Notes: generated by a model not told the origin, from the letters alone. Shown: positions 1 through 11,206, counted from the stretch's first letter. The stretch: DNA of 64,000 bases from Nephrocerus scutellatus (GCA_947095585.1 OX352765.1:75065976-75129975), one strand, 5' to 3'. Translations and numbers: made by a program.

Positions 1-330
1 AACAATTGTTTTAAAACTAGGTCCATCAACTTGTGAATTGTAGAAGCTGATATATACCTGTTCCACATTTCTATGCGCCACACACGACGCCCCTCACGCG
101 TCTCATGCGAAATATCAATATATGCTGTGTGACATATAGCTGCTCAAAAAACTTCAGCTTTCTAGGTCGTGTGAAAGGTCAAAAACTAACGACTTCACTT
201 TTTGTTACCGCTTTTGGTAACTCTTCTGTTAACGCTCCATTTTCGTTAGCAATCGTTTTCACTCCCCAAATAATTTTTTGTGTAATTTTTTTTATGTAAG
301 AAAATCGATTCTTAAGAAGTAAACACCAAT
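1..330 (+). repeat. Interspersed repeat family A, copy 1 (cut by window edge)
   Basis: This stretch matches the copy at 53215-53595. Shared landmarks in the same order are ACAATTGTTTTAAAAC, a CpG-rich block of CACACG/CACGCGTC words, GCTGTGTGACATATAGCTGC and CGATTCTTAAGAAGTAAAC. The ORF at 105-299 lies inside the repeat and resembles no protein. No transposase is visible, so this is probably a non-autonomous DNA element whose left end is outside the window. Confidence 0.7.
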
Positions 331-349
331 AAACTACCAAAATTTCATT

Positions 350-459
350 AGCTACATTTTATTTGAATTCGAATTGGGATTTACAACAACAATTGCACTG
401 TCGAATTTCTTATTTGGAATTTTAAAACCTGCTGTTTGGCTGGTTTTAGCTGGTTTTGA
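350..459 (+). mobile_element. MITE-1 copy 1, left part (split by LINE)
   Basis: The left part starts AGCTACATTTTATTTG. The right part at 5660-5710 ends in the inverse, ATAAAATACAGCT. Rejoined without the LINE the element is about 148 bp and aligns along its whole length with the reverse complement of 27297-27436. Shared internal words include TTACAACAACAATTGCACT and AAAACCTGCTGTTT. It has no coding capacity. The superfamily is undetermined because no convincing target duplication was seen. Confidence 0.75.
447..459 (+). repeat. Left target-site duplication of Jockey-type LINE
   Basis: TAGCTGGTTTTGA occurs here and again at 5660-5672. The 13-bp direct repeats flank a complete LINE, as expected after target-primed reverse transcription. 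They fix the element at about 460-5659. Confidence 0.85.
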
Positions 460-462
460 AGG

Positions 463-497
463 ATTCTCTTTTGAACCGCGAACGAAGTCAGACGTGC
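463..497 (+). promoter_or_regulatory. Possible internal LINE promoter with DPE
   Basis: AGACGTGC at 490-497 fits the downstream promoter element RGWCGTG. It lies 28-31 bp from the element's first base (460-463). Jockey, Doc, F and I elements of Drosophila use an internal TATA-less promoter with a DPE near +28. The position comes from the target-duplication boundary, not from mapped transcripts. Confidence 0.55.
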
Positions 498-776
498 GAC
501 AGAACAGAATTTGCATCTCGGAAATTTAATAATAAAAAAAATAAAAAATTATGCAAAATTAGTTATTAAATAACCGAAAGTTGTGAACATTGTTGTTTAT
601 AGTGTTATTTTTTTTTTCTCTTTATTATTAGTACTATTTTAAAATAAACAGTGAGGGTTATTTCGAAGTTAAGTGAGAGGAGCAACCACAAAAGTGGAAC
701 CTCCATAAAATATGTGGCATCTTTAAAGGATCCGCAAAAATTCTTGAAAAATATAAACAGTGGAAAAAAAAACCAA

Positions 777-2065
777 ATGAGTGTTAAAAATCTCTTATCT
801 AACGAAGATATTAAAAAATTAAGATTCTACAAAGAAATTCAGGACGCCGAAGAGGGATTTTCCCATCATCAAGAAAAAAACGACGCCACGCCACTACAAA
901 ACAACGCCACGCCGTTTCAAAGTGAAATAAAAATGTCGGACAAAAAAAACAGTGCTGCCAACTCACATGATGAATGGACCCTTATAAAATCCAAAATTAA
1001 TAAAGTGGTCAGGGGATCTGATGATCAATCAAAAAGAAGTCGTATAAGTAATGAAGGGAATATCAACAGGTTTGAATTATTAGCGGACAACAAAATGGAC
1101 ACGGGTGAACACTTACACAACACAAAGACAATCCCAAAAACAAATACGGTATCTGAGAAGGGGACTACCTTTTGTCCACCAATTTTTGTATTTAAATTGA
1201 GTTTAAAAGAGTGCAAAATCTCTGCATATAAGTATAAATTTATAAATGTTGGGTATCAAAAAACAAAAGTATTTGTGTCCAACAATATCATCCACAGGGA
1301 ACTGATCGCTAAGATTCGAGAAACTGAGGCACAAGCGTTCTCCTTTACCCCAAAGGAATGTCAGAAGGTGCCAGTATTGCTAAAAGAAATGGATGCCGAC
1401 ACATCGCTGGAGGATATAGCTTTAGCTATTAGGGAACAGGTTCCTAACATCAAAATAAATAAAATTTCTAATTTTTCTACACCGCGTTCAAATGAGAGAA
1501 ACAAGAAACTGAACATTTTTACCGTTCAATTGGAAGCGGGTGAATCGCCCCTGGAGCTAGTAAAATAAAATTTTTACTAAACCAAAGAGTTTTTTGGGAA
1601 AAGAAAACCCATAGAAACATTACCCGCTGTTTTAGGTGCCAGCGCTTTGGACACACTGGACAGTTTTGTGGATACAGCACACGTTGTGCTGTATGTGGTG
1701 AAAACCACGAATCTGAGGTTTGCCTTAAAGCAAAAGAAAATAATAATGAGCCTCAAAGAGTCAAATGCGCAAATTGTGCCAGTACATCCCATTCAGCGCT
1801 AGATTCTACGTGTCCAGCGTTTTTGAAATATAAGGAACGCAGAGAATTTCTCTTGCAAAAAGCAAGACAACAAAAAAACCAAGGAATCCCAATCAATATT
1901 CCTATTCTTAACAACAAGAACTTTCCTAATATTTTATCTCAAGCTAATTCACCGAAGTCAAATCCAGTAAACAAAAATTTAAAATATTCCGATGCAGTTA
2001 AAAGTGGGGCTTCAGTTGAGCAACCAACCAGTTCTTCTCTTAAATCTTTTCTTGAAGAGTCTTAG
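777..2065 (+). pseudogene. LINE ORF1 (gag-like, three CCHC knuckles), frameshifted
   Basis: This would encode the RNA-binding gag-like protein that packages the LINE transcript. The first ATG in frame is at 777; the open frame extends upstream to 651 without an ATG. The first frame stops at 1566-1568 in an A/T-rich run. The reading continues in another frame from about 1568 to the stop at 2065. Just after the shift come three zinc knuckles: CFRCQRFGHTGQFC, CAVCGENHESEVC and CANCASTSHSALDSTC. This triple-CCHC arrangement is typical of Jockey-clade ORF1. The indel in the A/T run is the simplest explanation; programmed frameshifting is less likely because ORF2 is also damaged. Confidence 0.85.
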
Positions 2066-2196
2066 AAGCTTTTTGGAATCTCATTTAGTGATCTAATCAC
2101 GAAAATTAGACAATTTTGGCCCGGGTACATGCAATCTAATTCGGTAGAAGATAAAATGTTTAAATACATTAGTTTCGTTGCTTCAATAGTAGTGTA

Positions 2197-5163
2197 ATGA
2201 ATCGCAACAAGCTTAAAATACTTTCGCTGAACATAAATTCAATAGTTAGTCATGAAAAAAGGTTATCCCTACTAAACATTCTAACTAAATATAAGCCCCA
2301 AATTTGCTTGCTTTCCGAAACTAAATTAAGGGCAAGGCACAAACTTAGTTTCGATGGTTTTAATATAATTAGAAATTACGCTTTAGGTGGAACCGCAGTT
2401 ATTTTAAGAAATACCTATAAATATTCTGTGATAACCTTTGAAAGTAGTGTATTTTCAACATGCCTGGCGAGTATTACATACAACAGTAATACAAACCAGC
2501 AGAGGAACCTCTTGATTGGAAGTATCTATATACGACCTAACATAAACTCCTCTGTGAAAGGTGAACTGGATAGCCATTATACCCTTACCAATAACTTTAA
2601 CGAAGTTATTCTAGGTGGTGATTTCAACTCGCGTCACACAGCATGGGGTGATTCAACTGTTAACAGAAATGGGCAGCTTCTTCAAAGCTGGCTTAACGAC
2701 GGACCATTTATAACGTTAGAGGTAGTTTCTCCAAACAGTCCAACATTTCCCAGAACGTCTTCACTCTTAGATTTTTTTATTGTCTCATCTTCATTAATCT
2801 CTTTTACCTCTAGCCCCCAAACAAATCCTTACAGCTGTACAACGATTTCATCTCCTTCTGATCACTTTGGAGTCCTTTTAACTTTAGGCTTTCACAGTTT
2901 TCGTCCACTCGAAATCGACCGTCCAACGTTTACAAGCTTTGTGAACACTGATTGGCATACATTTAGGTCAGAACTGCATCAAAAAATCTCTCTAATCGAT
3001 ATACCAATAGACCGTAACATTTCGAACTCCTCAATAGATCTATTTATAAAAAGTATTAGTAGCGAAATTAATTCATGTACTGAAAATCATTCAGTGAAAA
3101 AAACTGCAAGAGGCATGAGATATTGTAATATTTCATCTTTTACAAAAGAATTACTCAAAACTCGAAACGTTTGGAAAAGGAAACTTAAGCGAATATACCA
3201 TCATCGCCTTAATAGAATAACAGAGGAGTACAGCGAATTGCATAATAGAATTAAATGCCTAACTAAAATCATCAGAGATAGAGTGAGAATAGATCTTAAT
3301 AAGGCCTTTGCAAAAAGACTCAAAGAAATAAAACCTTCTCCCGCAGCTTTTTAAGAAATCGATAGAATATCAGGTAGAAAATTCTTTGGTACTGATATTT
3401 CAAATTGTACACTTTCATTTAATAACCACGACCTTAACAATAGTGATGCTAAGCTCGGTGCCTTTCACGATTTCTTTGCAGGTATATACTCTGAAAAACT
3501 GCCTTCAGCAAATACCCATCTGAACACAACTGTCTATAATTTCGCCAGTAACTTTTTTAGCAACGCTAGAAACAGCATTATAACAGTTTTTTCGCCTACT
3601 AACTTAGCCTCAAGTCCAGATAACCCATCTGTCTTTACTAGTGCAGATGAAGTTGAGGAATTAAGACTGAATCTTAACAACAAAAAATCGGCTGGTACAG
3701 ATGGTATATCAAACTTTATAATTCGTAAATGCCCCCATTATTTGGACATTAAATTATCCATAATCTTCAATCACTGCATTAATAATGGTTATTTTCCTTT
3801 AGCATGGAAAGAAGCCAAATTGATCCCATTGGCAAAAAAGAAGAGTTCCAGAGATATAAAGGATTTTAGGCCAATATCACTACTTTCAAATATGGGCAAA
3901 CTGTTTGAAAAAGTCTTAGAAGGAGGGATAAATAAAGTCTGTTCCGACCAAAATATAATTCAGAATAACCAATTTGGTTTCAAGAAATATCATTCCACTT
4001 ACCATGCGATTATGCTCCTTTCAGATAAAATTACACAAAACCTAAGAAATGGGCGTTGCACAGTATGTTTAGAACTAGATTTTGAGAAAGCGTTTGATTC
4101 AGTGTGGCACAAAGGTCTACTCTTCAAACTTCACCAACTTAACTTCCCTGCCTATTTAATAAAAATAATTGGAAGTTACTTGTCAAATATAGAAACACCA
4201 GAGTCTTTATAAAAAATGAAAGATCTGGAATAATTCCAATTTTATCGGGCGTACCACAAGGCTCTATTTTAGGTCCAACTTTGTTTAATATATTTCTTAA
4301 TGACTTCCCATCCCTTCACGGATGAACCAGGTGCTATATTGTATGCGGACGATACAATTATTTTATCCAGCAGCGAAAGACCTCAGAAAGCCTTAGATAA
4401 GATTAAAGACAAACTCTCAGTTATTAAAGGATACTTTCAAAACTGGGGATTGAAATTAAACTTAGACAAGTGTGGAGTAATTTGTTTTAGAAACTCTAGC
4501 GGAAAAGGTCACCATTTGGCAGTACGAGAAAGCAAAACTCTCAAGCTGGTCTTTGACCAAAAGCTCATTCCGTTAAAGACCGAGATTAAATATCTGGGTA
4601 TTAATTTTCACCACAGATTTAACTTTAATAAGCACGCCAGGAAATCTCTTAATAAAGCGAGATTTGCAATCTGTACTATAAAACCCTTGTTAACTTCAAA
4701 CTTTCTTTCCTCTAAAGTCAAGCTTTTAATGTACAAAACACTAATAAGACCAATTTTAACTTACAGTTTTCCCACCTGGTTTACAATCTCTCCAACTGTA
4801 GCGCAAGAAATGGAGTTATTTGAGCGCAAGATCCTGAGACACTGCACTGCAACTTTTAGAAAACTCAACAAAAAATGGATTTCTAATAACATTTTGTATG
4901 ATAGAGCAAAAGTAGTGCCGCTTATGAGATACATGGTTAACCTAATGAGGAAAGCTATGTCCAATATTGAATCCCACCCAAACCCATTAGTTCGCTCCAT
5001 TTTTGAGAGAAACATAAATGAGTCACTGATAGATAACTACTATCTGTCACCAGTAAATATTCTGCACGAGGATTCAGCCAACCATATCATCAGCCCTGAT
5101 GAAGCGGAGAACATAATTGTGCCCTTCTACTTGAAAACATCTGCTATAAATTACAGAACATAA
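2197..5163 (+). pseudogene. LINE ORF2: endonuclease and reverse transcriptase, broken
   Basis: The ORF starts at ATG 2197. The endonuclease domain shows NINSI, SETKL, GGDFNSRH, LLDFFIV and SDHFGV, the usual metal- and DNA-contact motifs of the exonuclease-endonuclease-phosphatase fold. A TAA at 3352-3354 interrupts it, but the same frame continues into the reverse transcriptase (KSAGTDGIS, FRPISLLSN, LELDFEKAFDSVW). A frameshift near 4190 moves the GVPQGSILGP motif into another frame. A second shift near 4315-4325 restores the first frame before the catalytic YADD. The thumb and C-terminal region run to 5163. No RNase H domain is evident. The copy could not make an intact protein. Confidence 0.9.
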
Positions 5164-5659
5164 TATAATTTAGATCTAAATCGAATCTTATCGTACACAC
5201 ATCTAGACAATGAATAAAAAAATCAGCTAAACACTATGTATGTATATATATATATAATAAATAAAATAAAAAAAAATAAAAAAATAAAAAAAAAATATAT
5301 ATATATATATAAAAAAAAAATTATTTAATTTAGTTTTTTAGGTTAGGTTACCTTTTTATGGATTACAACACACATTTAGATTTATTTTTTTTGTTTTTTT
5401 TGTTATGTTAACTAGTTATAAGTGCCTATGAGGCAGAAAAAGATGTAAGCTATGAGCAAGCAAATACACTATACATATAATTAAGAGTACAAATACTATT
5501 TGTAGCTAAAAACAGCAGTATCAACATTTAAGAAAATGTCTAGTTACTTAAGAACTTTGTAATAGCTTGACATACTTACTAGTCGGCTACTGTTAAACGT
5601 CAAACTAAATGTATATAATTTGGAAAACAGTCTCAATAAAGAATTGAAATTGAAAAAAA

Positions 5660-5710
5660 TAGCTGGTTTTGACATTCGAATTCGGATTCGGATTCCAATA
5701 AAATACAGCT
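5660..5710 (+). mobile_element. MITE-1 copy 1, right part
   Basis: This is the distal half of the element interrupted by the LINE. It begins with the second copy of the 13-bp target duplication (5660-5672). It ends in ATAAAATACAGCT, the inverse of the left terminus at 350. Confidence 0.75.
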
Positions 5711-6658
5711 ATTATAAGATCTCTGTTTATTTTTCGTAGCTCTAGCTGTGCAATATGTTGTGTAAATGTGGTGTTCACTGCGACGTACGATAATAATGTC
5801 CAAATTCTGACACGCCATCCTAAAATAAAGAAAGAAATGGTACCAAAAATTATTTAATACCCAAAGTAACATAATTTTTATAACAAGTTGTTCAGAAAAT
5901 ATTGTAATCGTTTTTTAGTTTTTCGATTTTAGCAGATTTGATAGACCTTTAAGAATTTTTTGTGGACAAACGAAATCGACGTAAAACAATTTACGACTGA
6001 CTCAAAATATCATTTCGTTCACTGTGTTTTGAACTTATGTCGCTAACAGATCTCTCACAACGGAAAACATAAAACTTAAGACATAACTAAAAAAAAATTA
6101 ATGTCAACATTTTTTTTTATTTAAACCTAAATCTATACAATCTTGTAAGTCGAATTAGCCGGCTGTCAAATTGTTCGTTTACCCCTCTTTTTACTAATAC
6201 CAACAACTGAAGTTATTTCGTTTGGCGCGTGGCACAATTGATCATTCGATTTGTGTTCACTGTGACTAAATTTAACTTTTCTTGTTCGATTTACTAAGAA
6301 CAACTGAAGCTCCGACACAGATTTCTAAAACTTAAAAAAATGGCATTTAATTTAGAGAGCTCCACGTGTCTTTTGTCATATTATGAATTGCCACCAAAAT
6401 ATAACTTTTTGCAATGAACAGAACCATGGACTGTCAAAAGTGACAACACATTGACATTACACCACAATAACAAACAGCTGTTAAATCTATCAGTAGGGTC
6501 AAGGGTTTGATTATTTGAAATAAACTTTGTGTAAAAGTATTGTACCTGACTGATTTGCTCTTTTACTGCTTTGGCGCATTAAAACCAGGTACATTGTAAC
6601 TGTTTTTAAAATTAAATAACGTGGAATTTATTACCAAAAATAAAAACAAAACTTCAAA
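5711..6658 (+). other. Intergenic; 5' flank of TIM14
   Basis: No protein or RNA gene was recognised. The 5' UTR of the TIM14 gene should lie in the last 100-150 bases. No TATA box or other core element stands out. Confidence 0.4.
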
Positions 6659-7151
6659 ATGGTAAGAATTATGTGTGTGTCAATTTATTCAGAAGATGTT
6701 CAATGATCCCTTGAATTCTCTAGGCCAGCTCTCTGATTTTGGCAGGGCTCAGTGTTGCTGCTGTTGGCTTTGTAGGCAAACACCTCATGAGGCAGATGCC
6801 TGCAATGAGCTCCAAAATCAACGAAGCCATGAGGAATCTTCCGAAGTTCGATGCTGAAACCCTGTCAAATTCCAAATATTACAAAGGTGGATTTGATCCA
6901 AAAATAAATAAGCGAGAGGCATCGCTTATTCTAGGCGTGAGCCCAACGGCTTCCAAGTTAAAGGTAAGATAATGATATCTATTAACAATCAAAGGCCTAC
7001 ATGTTCTAAAGATTTCATGTACATCTTTATAATGCAGATTAAGGATGCCCATAAGCGAATTATGCTTTTGAATCACCCTGATCGTGGCGGTTCCCCATAT
7101 CTAGCTGCGAAAATCAACGAGGCAAAGGATTTCATGGACAATGTCAAATAA
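6659..7151 (+). CDS. Tim14: TIM14/Pam18 mitochondrial J-protein (three exons)
   Basis: The coding exons are 6659-6661 (the ATG alone), 6724-6963 and 7038-7151. Introns 6662-6723 and 6964-7037 have GTAAG donors and TAG or CAG acceptors. The product is 118 residues. A single transmembrane segment lies at about residues 4-18 ([15 protein letters not shown]). A linker containing [15 protein letters not shown] follows, then a C-terminal truncated J domain with the HPD motif at residues 94-96 ([19 protein letters not shown]). Family knowledge: TIM14 anchors in the mitochondrial inner membrane and stimulates mtHsp70 in the PAM import motor, paired with Magmas/Pam16. Length, domain order and the atypical C-terminal J domain all match. 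A possible AATAAA lies at 7625-7630. Confidence 0.95.
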
Positions 7152-8310
7152 GTTAACGTTGTTATGGTAGGCTTTTACTATACATGACCGATTGAGGCCT
7201 TCAAAGATAGCCGCGATGCATATGATGGATTCAATGATCACATAGCTTTGTGTTTAAAACCAGTAGAACCGAAATTATTGCACTTTTCTTTGGTATATGC
7301 AAACACTAAAATGTATGTCTTATTTGAACTCGCGCTGTTGCGGCTATGGACAAAAGCCTAAATCTTTTTTATATAGTACAGGCGTAAGCAGTTATTATGA
7401 CGGCGTTGAATTTTTTAAAATATATTTTTTGAAGCATAATGTTTTTATTTTTGACTTAGATGTAAAGATAATGCTGACGTACATTAAATTTATTGTATAT
7501 TCGATGTAGGCTGCAAACTATCATATATACTTACGCTTTGTGCTTCGCACCTTGTATACTGACTATGAGCGCTATCGCGCTTACTAGAGACTATACTACT
7601 ATGTACTTACAAGTAGTGTAGTATAATAAACAGTCTCCTCGAACGGATTCTAATGTGCAGAAAAAATATTCAGACGAGTAAGCTACAACTCAGCCGTAAT
7701 TAAATTTGTTCAACAAAAAAGTTCACTTGAGGGACAATCGCATGACACTTTTAAAGAAAAAAAATTAAATACGCTACGCATTGTATCGAACAGCTCACAA
7801 TGTCACAACTATTCTATGCTTATATAGGTAAAAGTATTATAGAAGGATTGACCTACGTTTTTTAGTTGATTTCTCATAAAGAAGAGAACCATAGATTACA
7901 AGGCGTTCGTTTCTATTCTAGTTCTCAAGAAACCTTTTCGTGTAGAAGTGATTTGTCTATCTATAGTAAAGCTACGAAGTATTGTTGTTGTAGCAACTCC
8001 AGGTTTGGGACTGGATCCAAGTGATCCAATCTCAAACCTATTGTCGTGTTGACGATCTTTGGCCCAATGTCTTGATAGGTATTGGGGTCCTTTTGGTGCG
8101 TAGAACCAATTGTCGTGGAAAGGACAAAGTTTTGTAAACAGTATTGGTGCCAATTAATTTTCCAATATGCAATCATTAAATAGTAGTTGTCACTTGTTAT
8201 GTGCTTCTTTACGCTTCTGTATTATGTATTGGACAGCTGCAGTCGATTTTAAGCTACTTATAGGTTATGTATATATTTTTTACGAATAGAAAATTAAACC
8301 TTCCCTATCC
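7152..8310 (+). other. TIM14 3' flank, no gene seen
   Basis: Short ORFs here do not resemble proteins. The only local structure noticed is an imperfect hairpin near 7590-7625 (ACTATACTAC against GTAGTGTAGT), just before the AATAAA at 7625. Confidence 0.4.
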
Positions 8311-8312
8311 CT

Positions 8313-8675
8313 TAAACTATAAAATGGCTTTAGTTTCTTAACCCTAAAAATTTTTCGGATTTACTTAGTTATAGCGCTCAACGTAAGGCGGTGTTTTGCT
8401 TAACACACATAACAATTAAAATGCATCGAAAATTTAAGCCAAAAGCAAAAGCATAAGCATATTGCTTCGTTGCTTTGGCAAAGCCGGCTTAGCTTTACAA
8501 AGCAACAGCTTTTGGCTTTAACGCCTTACGGTGAGTACCAGTACTATAAAATGGCTTTAGTTTCCTTAATCCTGAACATTGTTATTTACTTCGGCTTCAG
8601 ATCGCTTTATCACCGCCTCGCTATAACTATAAAATGGCTGTAGTTTTAAATCCTAAAAAATTTTTGGATTTATTT
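8313..8675 (+). repeat. Dispersed 'CTATAAAATGGCT' repeat with a palindromic insert
   Basis: CTATAAAATGGCTKTAGTTT occurs three times, near 8317, 8547 and 8627, twice followed by a CCTAAAAAATTTTTCGGATTT-like tail. Between the first two lies a 150-bp unit bounded by inverse ends (CTCAACGTAAGGCGGT at 8378, and CGCCTTACGGTGAG ending near 8535). It resembles a small TIR element inserted in an older repeat. No target duplication was established. Confidence 0.45.
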
Positions 8676-8837
8676 TCGGCTTTATGCTTATGTGATTGTA
8701 GTTATTAGCCAAGCTGGATTAGCCAAAGCAATACAGCAATATCAATTGTGTAAGTATATTGTATAAACGAGATATTTAGTATAGCCTACGCTTAGGCGCC
8801 CTTTAAAAACACCCTTAAGTAAGGCCCGTATGACACT

Positions 8838-9095
8838 CAAAACCTTCGCTATAAAAAGCCCAACTCAATGCATACTAATGCTGTAAACCAATCCAAAACG
8901 CGTCTGTATTTTGGAATATGAATACAGTGTACAAAAAATAAGTAGTCGCAAAGAGCGAGAAACGTAAGATGTGGTAGTGGGAAACAGAGATATTCTATAT
9001 GGATTTTGCTCTTTAGTTGATTACTAATACAAATACGTTTTGGATAGTATTTGTGTACGATCGGAACAGTTGGGCTTTCTATAGAGAAGGTTTTG
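8838..9095 (+). mobile_element. hAT-type MITE, copy 1 (8-bp target duplication)
   Basis: The element is 258 bp with inverted ends of about 28 bp: CAAAACCTTCGCTATAAAAA at the left and the inverse of CAAAACCTTCTCTATAGAAA at the right. It is flanked by a perfect 8-bp direct repeat, ATGACACT, at 8830-8837 and 9096-9103. An 8-bp duplication with CA...TG ends is characteristic of hAT elements. It encodes no protein. A related copy lies at 23711-23851. Confidence 0.8.
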
Positions 9096-9103
9096 ATGAC
9101 ACT

Positions 9104-9681
9104 ACATTTATTTCTCATATCAATACATTGAAATGAAAGTAGAGTAGTATCCAAATTCCGGTTGTGTGAAATTTTTTCTTGGAATGAGTTTACGTACTAA
9201 ACGAGATTTTTGTATTCCAGTTCAGTGGAATGAGAAAATAAATTCCACTTATGTGGGATGTGGTGCATTTTGAAATTTAAATAAAGCAACGTGAGATTTG
9301 ATTTTCTTTTTAATAAAGTGGATATAATAGAGTCAACTTCAAACAAAATTGGCAAGAAAGTATCTGCAAATTAAAAAAGAAATACTTATTAGTTTTCTAG
9401 AAGAAAATTGAATTTGGGCGTGGAGAGTAAGTTACGTATTTAATTATCATTATTATCTAAACATTTTTTTTTTCAAATTGGATATATTAAATGCATAAAT
9501 ATAATAACTATTGCAGATTCGAAGGTCTCGACGTGAATACACAAGCGAAAGAAAAATGGAATGAAGTGGCTGATTTGATATTTATTTTTTATTTCTATCC
9601 TTTTTTATTCAGTTAATATTAAATATATTCATTGAATATATGTATATATAAATATTCCGTTTTTTTTTTATTTTTATCCTT
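9104..9681 (+). other. AT-rich, no feature recognised
   Basis: Long T and A runs and TA-rich stretches, with no coding or repeat structure beyond simple sequence. Confidence 0.4.
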
Positions 9682-10275
9682 TTTTAAATTCTCTATATTA
9701 ACTTCACTTGCCCGTTGCACGGATGTCGGACGTCTGTCAGTCGTCGGTCGTCTGTCCTGGAATCTTGCGATCAATTTTTAACCCACTTCGCAAAGCCCGA
9801 TTTTCTTGAAATTTTGCACGCATGTCTATTTCCGGAGACAACACTTTCTATTAAAATTTGAGGCTCCTCGGGCCATGGTGTCGGGGGCTCCCATACTTTT
9901 ATTTATTTTATTTAATATGGCATCTCCGATGGATAACACCTTTTGTAAAAATTTTTGTAAAAATTATGGGCCCGAGCATAAAAATTTAAAAAAAAAATTA
10001 ACCCGATTTTCTTCAAATTTTATACACCTGTGTATCTCCGATAAACAAAATTTTTTGTAAAGTTTTTGGAGTGAACGGGCCCTGAGACCCGAAGGGTGCC
10101 CATATAATTTTTTTAAAAATTAGCTCGATTTTCTTCAAATTTTAAACACATGTGTATCACTGTTGGACAATTAGGGCCCTGAGATCCGTGTGGTGTCCAT
10201 ATAAATTTTTTAAAAATTAGCCCTATATTCTTCAAATTTTAAAACATACCCATCTCCTATTAGAGAATCATTTAA
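9682..10275 (+). mobile_element. DINE/Helentron-like element, copy 1
   Basis: It opens TTTTAAATTCTCTATATTAAC and passes through a GTCGG-rich segment and TCTTGCGATCAATTTTTAAC. Then come three or four diverged minisatellite units with CACATGTGTATCTCCGATGG cores. It ends near a worn inverse of the 5' motif (ATTAGAGAATC). The 3' hairpin seen in other copies is lost here. The Helentron-like assignment is inference from architecture; the element has no protein. Confidence 0.65.
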
Positions 10276-10313
10276 TATAATGTATGTATATATATAATAT
10301 AAATTAATGAATA

Positions 10314-10793
10314 TCTATATATATAAAAATAAATGTCTGTGTGTTTGACTCCAATAGAATCGTAAACAATGCATTTGATCATGTGATGATCTTTAGCAAA
10401 GTTGTTGTGCATGAGCCCGCGATGGTTTCTGAGTTGGTCCCCGCTAGGTGGCGCTGGTGTCGTTTTTTCCGAAGTTTCTTATTTATGGAACGATTTGGCT
10501 CAAATTCACACCATATAATATATAAATAAAAAGAAAGTCGTTGAAAAAATTTGGACCCGATAGGTGGCGCTGGGGTGGAAAATTTAGTTTTCACTGTGTC
10601 AGAGGGTGGGAGGTCAGTGGGCGTGGCGTCAGTGGGCGGGGGTCAGTGGGATGGGAAAGCCGGGAAACGCCGGGTATTTCTGCTAATACTGTGACGCGAT
10701 ATCGCAAAACAAATAGCTTTTCACAAGTTCACAGAAAGATCACAAACAAATTTATTAAAAGTGGGACAGGACAACGTCTGTCGGGTCAGCTAG
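10314..10793 (+). mobile_element. Non-autonomous Helitron, complete (480 bp)
   Basis: It begins TCTATATATATAAAAATAAA directly after an A and ends CTAG directly before a T, the canonical Helitron A/T insertion. A short hairpin (GACAG at 10765, loop, CTGTC to 10782) lies seven bases before CTAG. The terminal words (5' TC-TATATATA, 3' GGTCAGCTAGT) match the end of the helicase-bearing Helitron at 32068. It has no coding capacity; internal GGTGGCGCTGG motifs occur twice. Confidence 0.8.
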
Positions 10794-10967
10794 TAATATA
10801 TATTTAATATATGTATATACATATAATTGTAAAACTTTTCACATTAAATATTGGAAATTTATTAATGTTTGAATAAAATTCAATGTAAGCACAAAAATCG
10901 AAGCGCACAAACCAAAGGAAAAATTAAAAATGACAAAAATATTCCACTCGTTTTAGAACTACTAAAA

Positions 10968-11206
10968 AGTATATTACATAACGAGCGAGGAAAGTGTAGT
11001 TAATGTAACAAGCACGATGAGCACTTTTCTGCGAGTAATGTACGCTATTTTTCACACGACCAAAACTGGTTTTTCTGCTAAACCAGTTATGCGCAGTGCA
11101 AAATTACTCTGGGAATGTGTGTTCGCTGTGACTGCAGTAAATAACAAAATAATTTTATGTTAAATCACTAGAGTCTGTAAAGGCTACGTGGTACTTCTTG
11201 GCTATA
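10968..11206 (+). mobile_element. TIR repeat family E, copy 1 (3' truncated)
   Basis: It shares CATAACGAGCGAGGAAAGTG, TTTTTCACACGACCAAAAC, GGTTTTTCTGCTAAACC and TGACTGCAGTAAATAACAAAA with 15031-15308 and 21133-21411. The inverse CGTGTGAAAA end found in the other two copies is missing. Confidence 0.7.

Larger units (their letters stand above)
460..5659 (+). mobile_element. Full-length Jockey-clade non-LTR retrotransposon
   Basis: The element is 5.2 kb, flanked by a 13-bp duplication. It has a 5' UTR, a gag-like ORF1 with CCHC knuckles, an ORF2 with apurinic-type endonuclease plus reverse transcriptase, an AATAAA at 5635-5640 and a short A-rich tail. The 3' UTR (5164-5659) includes A/TA-rich simple sequence around 5238-5325. 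The organisation is that of the Jockey group. ORF1 carries a frameshift. ORF2 carries one in-frame stop and two compensating frameshifts, so this copy is probably dead but recent. It sits inside MITE-1. Clade is inferred from domain order and motif style; no alignment was made. Confidence 0.9.

Noticed and set aside
1566..1576. Programmed ribosomal frameshift between the two halves of LINE ORF1
   Set aside because: Jockey-type ORF1 is normally one frame, and the same copy has other lesions; an indel in an A/T run is simpler.
6675..6972. Plus-strand ORFs overlapping TIM14 exon 2, starting inside the first intron or at internal codons
   Set aside because: The true protein starts at the single-codon exon 6659-6661 and continues at 6724; these frames read intron sequence or start internally.
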